Shown here one piece after another: positions 5,145 through 7,769 of a stretch of 7,769 nt of DNA; within the stretch, counting starts at the first letter, position 1; the number at the start of each line of letters is the position of its first letter. The position numbers and the translations under genes were made by a program. The notes under the pieces are model-generated. The model ran no database searches. It was not told where the DNA came from and saw only the letters and a list, made by a program, of their open reading frames with translations. This DNA comes from Actinomycetota bacterium (lineage in GTDB: Bacteria > Actinomycetota > Thermoleophilia > UBA2241), in assembly GCA_003157715.1 (NCBI GenBank), contig PMKK01000333.1, positions 1 to 7,769 on the forward strand. The letters are read 5' to 3'.

Positions 5145-5887
5145 TGCGGCTCGCGATGAAGGCTCCGCCGCGGCTCGGGCGCTCAGGTGAGGCCGGCTTC
5201 TCGCTCATCGAGATCCTCGTCTCGATGATCATCCTGGCGATCGTCACCACGATGCTCGTGGGTATCTGGATCACGCTGACACGCTCGTCGGTGTTCGCCT
5301 CGGCGGACAACGTCGCCACCTCGACGGGACGCGACGCGCTCACCCGCGTCTCGGCGGAGCTGCGCGACGCACAGCCCCTGACCGCCTTGAGCAGGACGCC
5401 GTTCATCACCAGCATGACGACTCCCTACCTGTGCGACAACTACGACTGCGTCTTCTACTCCTCCTACAACAACGCCGGCGCCTTCGCCGACAGCGCCAGC
5501 CCCTCGCCCAGCCCCTTGCCCGGCACCGGCAGGGCCGCGCTGCTGCCCACCGCGATCTACCTCGACACCTCGGGCACGCAGGCGCAGAAGAAGCTCAAGT
5601 GGGTGCGCGACACCAACAACAACGGCGTGTTCGACAGCGGAGACAAGACCATCGTACTGGCCAACAACGTCGTGAACACCGCGGCGGCCGTGAACAAGAA
5701 GATCTTCACGTACCTCACCTACAGCGCCGGCACGTACACCATGGTGGACAGCATCACCTCCACCAACGCGGCCTCGGTCATCGCGGTGAACATCACGATC
5801 GTCGTCGATGCCAACCTGAACGACAAGCCGGCCTACATCGATTTCGTTTCGACGGTGCACCCGCGTAACTCGAGTGCGACGAACTAA
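5144..5887 (+). CDS. Type IV prepilin, PilW/GspJ-like
   Basis: A 247-aa prepilin. The leader MRLAMKAPPRLGRSGEAG is basic, with cleavage expected at Gly18^Phe19; the mature protein starts FSLIEILVSMIILAIV with Glu at position 5 (E23), followed by a hydrophobic helix to about residue 45. The segment RDALTRVSAELRDAQPL (63-79) matches the amphipathic helix seen in PilW/GspJ-type proteins. Cys97 and Cys102 (CDNYDC) probably form a small disulfide loop. A Ser/Pro insert lies at 117-127. DTNNNGVFDSGD (156-167) has the D-x-N-x-N-G-x-x-D-x-x-D spacing of an EF-hand-like calcium loop. The ATG shares its A with the stop of the preceding gene (TGATG), implying translational coupling; a GTG one codon earlier (5141) is possible but less likely. 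It probably joins the neighbouring prepilins in a pilus-tip complex. PilW versus GspJ naming is by position and general likeness, not by close identity. Confidence 0.87.
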   Translation: MRLAMKAPPRLGRSGEAGFSLIEILVSMIILAIVTTMLVGIWITLTRSSVFASADNVATSTGRDALTRVSAELRDAQPLTALSRTPFITSMTTPYLCDNYDCVFYSSYNNAGAFADSASPSPSPLPGTGRAALLPTAIYLDTSGTQAQKKLKWVRDTNNNGVFDSGDKTIVLANNVVNTAAAVNKKIFTYLTYSAGTYTMVDSITSTNAASVIAVNITIVVDANLNDKPAYIDFVSTVHPRNSSATN

Positions 5888-5901
5888 GAGGAGGAGCAAC
5901 G

Positions 5902-7710
5902 ATGCGGGAGCACACCAAGGAGAGCGGATTCGCGCTGATCATGCTCATCGGCATCATTGCTGCCCTGGCGATCCTGGCCGCGAGCCTGGTCATGATGCTC
6001 GATAACCAGCAGCAGTCGACGGCCAGGAGCAAGTGGAGCAAGACCTCGCTGTACTACGCCGAGGCCGGCCTCACCAGCGCCGTCTCCGCCGCCGAGAACA
6101 ACACGAGCTGGCTGACCAGCTCGACCGGCTGGACGGGCACCGCCGCCCAGACCGCGATGAACACGACCTACAGCACCCTTTCGGGGGCGCCGACAGTGAC
6201 GTACCTTCTCTATGACAACGCGTCGCCGGTCAACACCGCGACGCACTGGGACGCCAACGGGGACGGCCTGGTGTGGGTCGAGACAGACACCACCTACCCC
6301 ACGGCCGGCACGCCCGGCTCGCGCACCACCCGCGTGCGCGAACTGGTGAGCTCGTCGACGAAGACGTCGATCCTGCCCAAGGCCGCGGCCTGGACCGACA
6401 CGAACATGACGCTGACGGGCACGAGCAACATCTACGGCGTGCAGAACGACGGTACCGCCGACGACTCGGGGGCGCCGTACGTGACGACCGTCATGGTGGG
6501 GGGCAACTTCACCGGCACGAGCAGCAGTAACCTCGCCTACCCGGGACACACCGTCCAGTCCCTGGGCCTGCAGGTGAACGGTACGGTCTCGGGCACGAGC
6601 GGGCTCACCTACACGACCGGCGGGGTGGGGCTGCTCAGCGACTACTTCGACCAGGCTCACCAGGCCTCTCTGACGACCGAAGCTCAGGTCGCCATCACGA
6701 ACAAGGCGACGCTGTTCGATTCGGCCGGCACCTCCGTCACCAGTACCAGCACGGACCCGTATAAGAGCTGGACGACAACGACCAGCAAGACCTGGTCGGC
6801 GGGGACGGGCGTCGACTACGTCGTGCCGACCAGCTGCGCCAGCACCCTCACGATCGGCGCCGCGACCGGTTACGCCAGCACGTACACCTTCAACAAGCTC
6901 TGGGTGGCCGGCAACCTCACGATCACCGGCAACACGACGATCAACACCACGGGCCTCTACGTGGGCGGCAACCTGACCATCACCGGCAGCTCCGCCGCGA
7001 GCGTCACCGACCATCTCGGCCCCGTCTATGTGGCCGGCAAGCTGCTGATCGAGGGGTCCTTCAACAGCAACACCTACCCGCTTAACGTGACGACGGCCAC
7101 CACGGGCCTCGTCTCGATCCCCACGACCAACCCGATGTTCGCCCAGATCCTCTCGGTCGACGGTGACGTGAACACGGGCGCGAAGGACAACAGCGTCTAC
7201 GACTCCACCAACAAGCCCGGCCCGGTCAACCTCACCGTCGGCCCCACATGGATCGACGGCAACGCCGGCACCAGCAACGTGGCCGTCAACTTCTCGGGGC
7301 CTTCCAGCACCGCCTCCACCGTCCTGTGCCCGCTGCTCTCCACGACCGAGCAGACTCACTCGAACGGCCTGGTCAACATGGGCACGCTGGCGAATCCGAT
7401 GGTCTACTTCATGCTGTGCGACAACGACGGCGGCTACGTCAACGAACTTCACCTGGACAGCACCGGCACCTACACCGGTCTCCTGATCCTGTTCGAGGCC
7501 GAGGCCGAGATCACGACCGGCACCGTCAACGGTGCTCTCCTCGAGGGCTGTCCTTACAAGTCGGGCAGCGATACCGGGACTGACCTCACCATGACCAACG
7601 CCACCATCTGCTACAACCAGTCGGTGATCGACAACTGCACGAGTGACAGCTTGAAGACCACCACCACGGGCGTCGTGCCGGGCTCCTGGCAGCAGCTCTC
7701 GGCGACCTGA
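5902..7710 (+). CDS. PilX/GspK-like large minor prepilin with beta-repeat domain
   Basis: A 602-aa protein with a short leader, expected cleavage at Gly9^Phe10 and a single hydrophobic helix (about 10-33). Mature position 5 is Met14, not Glu; PilX/GspK pilins that cap the tip characteristically lack Glu5. YYAEAGLTSAVSAA (51-64) is the AEAG-type segment typical of PilX N-terminal domains. DANGDGLVWVET (117-128) is EF-hand-like. The rest is Thr/Ser/Asn/Gly-rich beta structure. Residues 333-390 hold three consecutive repeats built on V-x-G-x-L-x-I-x-G, suggesting a beta-solenoid segment like those in bactofilins and polymer-forming domains. Six cysteines (312, 476, 506, 550, 570, 579) may form disulfides outside the cell. 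The ATG at 5902 has a strong AGGAGG site at 5889-5894, seven bases upstream, and follows the previous gene by 14 nt, so the three prepilins form one operon. It is larger than typical PilX (about 200 aa) and nearer to or above GspK size. The far C-terminal domain is not one I recognise. Confidence 0.85.
   Translation: MREHTKESGFALIMLIGIIAALAILAASLVMMLDNQQQSTARSKWSKTSLYYAEAGLTSAVSAAENNTSWLTSSTGWTGTAAQTAMNTTYSTLSGAPTVTYLLYDNASPVNTATHWDANGDGLVWVETDTTYPTAGTPGSRTTRVRELVSSSTKTSILPKAAAWTDTNMTLTGTSNIYGVQNDGTADDSGAPYVTTVMVGGNFTGTSSSNLAYPGHTVQSLGLQVNGTVSGTSGLTYTTGGVGLLSDYFDQAHQASLTTEAQVAITNKATLFDSAGTSVTSTSTDPYKSWTTTTSKTWSAGTGVDYVVPTSCASTLTIGAATGYASTYTFNKLWVAGNLTITGNTTINTTGLYVGGNLTITGSSAASVTDHLGPVYVAGKLLIEGSFNSNTYPLNVTTATTGLVSIPTTNPMFAQILSVDGDVNTGAKDNSVYDSTNKPGPVNLTVGPTWIDGNAGTSNVAVNFSGPSSTASTVLCPLLSTTEQTHSNGLVNMGTLANPMVYFMLCDNDGGYVNELHLDSTGTYTGLLILFEAEAEITTGTVNGALLEGCPYKSGSDTGTDLTMTNATICYNQSVIDNCTSDSLKTTTTGVVPGSWQQLSAT
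6898..7071 (+). repeat. Tandem beta-solenoid-like repeats inside the PilX/GspK-like gene
   Basis: This segment encodes three consecutive units of about 17-22 residues beginning LWVAGNLTITG, LYVGGNLTITG and PVYVAGKLLIEG. The first two are also similar at DNA level: GGCAACCTCACGATCACC recurs 56 bp later with two substitutions. A looser relative, VMVGGNFTG, lies earlier in the same protein (residues 197-205). The pattern of alternating hydrophobic residues with Gly turns suggests one or more coils of a right-handed beta helix. Confidence 0.6.
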
Positions 7711-7757
7711 TCGCGGCTACGGTCAGGGACGCGGGAAGATAGCTCGAAGGCGGGGGC

Positions 7758-7769
7758 GGGGGGGGGGGG
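7758..7769. other. G homopolymer at the contig end
   Basis: The last 12 bases are all G, preceded by CGGGGGC. The 47 bases between the last stop codon and this run hold no visible gene, hairpin or terminator. A G run exactly at a contig end is typical of two-colour sequencing dark cycles or an assembly-edge artefact rather than real sequence. Confidence 0.7.

Noticed and set aside
5141..5146. GTG at 5141 as start of the second prepilin
   Set aside because: The next codon is ATG at 5144, forming the common TGATG stop/start overlap; the difference is one residue before the cleaved leader, so the choice has no effect on the mature protein.
5884..7452. 522-codon minus-strand frame antisense to the PilX-like gene
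   Set aside because: Arg/Gly/Val/His-rich shadow; the plus strand has a ribosome binding site, prepilin signal and operon context.
1..7769. tRNA, rRNA, CRISPR array, insertion sequence or attachment site
   Set aside because: No T-loop/CCA pattern, no regularly spaced repeats, no transposase or integrase motifs and no terminal inverted repeats with target duplications were seen on either strand.

Overview
This is a high-GC bacterial contig fragment with two divergently transcribed blocks separated by about 445 bp of non-coding DNA (3905-4349). No ribosomal or other phylogenetic marker is present. The GC-rich codon use and the type IV pilus minor-pilin layout fit an uncultured Actinomycetota-type bacterium, but this assignment is weak and other high-GC phyla remain possible.

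Left block, minus strand (3904 down to 1): a cytoplasmic S9-family prolyl oligopeptidase-type peptidase (3904-1925), a family GH4 NAD/Mn-dependent alpha-galactosidase of MelA type (1828-536), and the first 141 codons of a GatZ/KbaZ-family protein (423-1, cut off by the window edge). MelA and GatZ point to alpha-galactoside/galactose use through a tagatose-phosphate-type route. The peptidase is probably only a neighbour: there is a weak terminator-like hairpin after it and an AT-richer segment with CGCAAA direct repeats in front of melA.

Central region (3905-4349): a candidate promoter for the peptidase on the minus strand. Toward the pilin genes there is a dense set of structure: a possible three-way-junction RNA (4109-4191), a long imperfect inverted repeat (4212-4272), a candidate sigma-28 (FliA/WhiG)-type promoter (4251-4278) and a perfect 16-bp palindrome (4297-4312). 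I could not place this leader in a known riboswitch family.

Right block, plus strand (4350-7710): three tightly packed prepilin genes in the order PilV-like, PilW/GspJ-like, PilX/GspK-like. The first two overlap by one base (TGATG); the third has a strong ribosome binding site 14 nt after the second. All carry a type III prepilin N-terminus (G^F plus a hydrophobic helix). The first two have Glu at mature position 5. The third lacks it, as tip-capping GspK/PilX proteins do, and carries a large Thr/Ser/Asn-rich beta-repeat domain. Together they probably form a pilus-tip initiation complex. The pilus motor, platform, peptidase and major pilin are not in the window. The contig ends in a G homopolymer that looks like a sequencing or assembly artefact.
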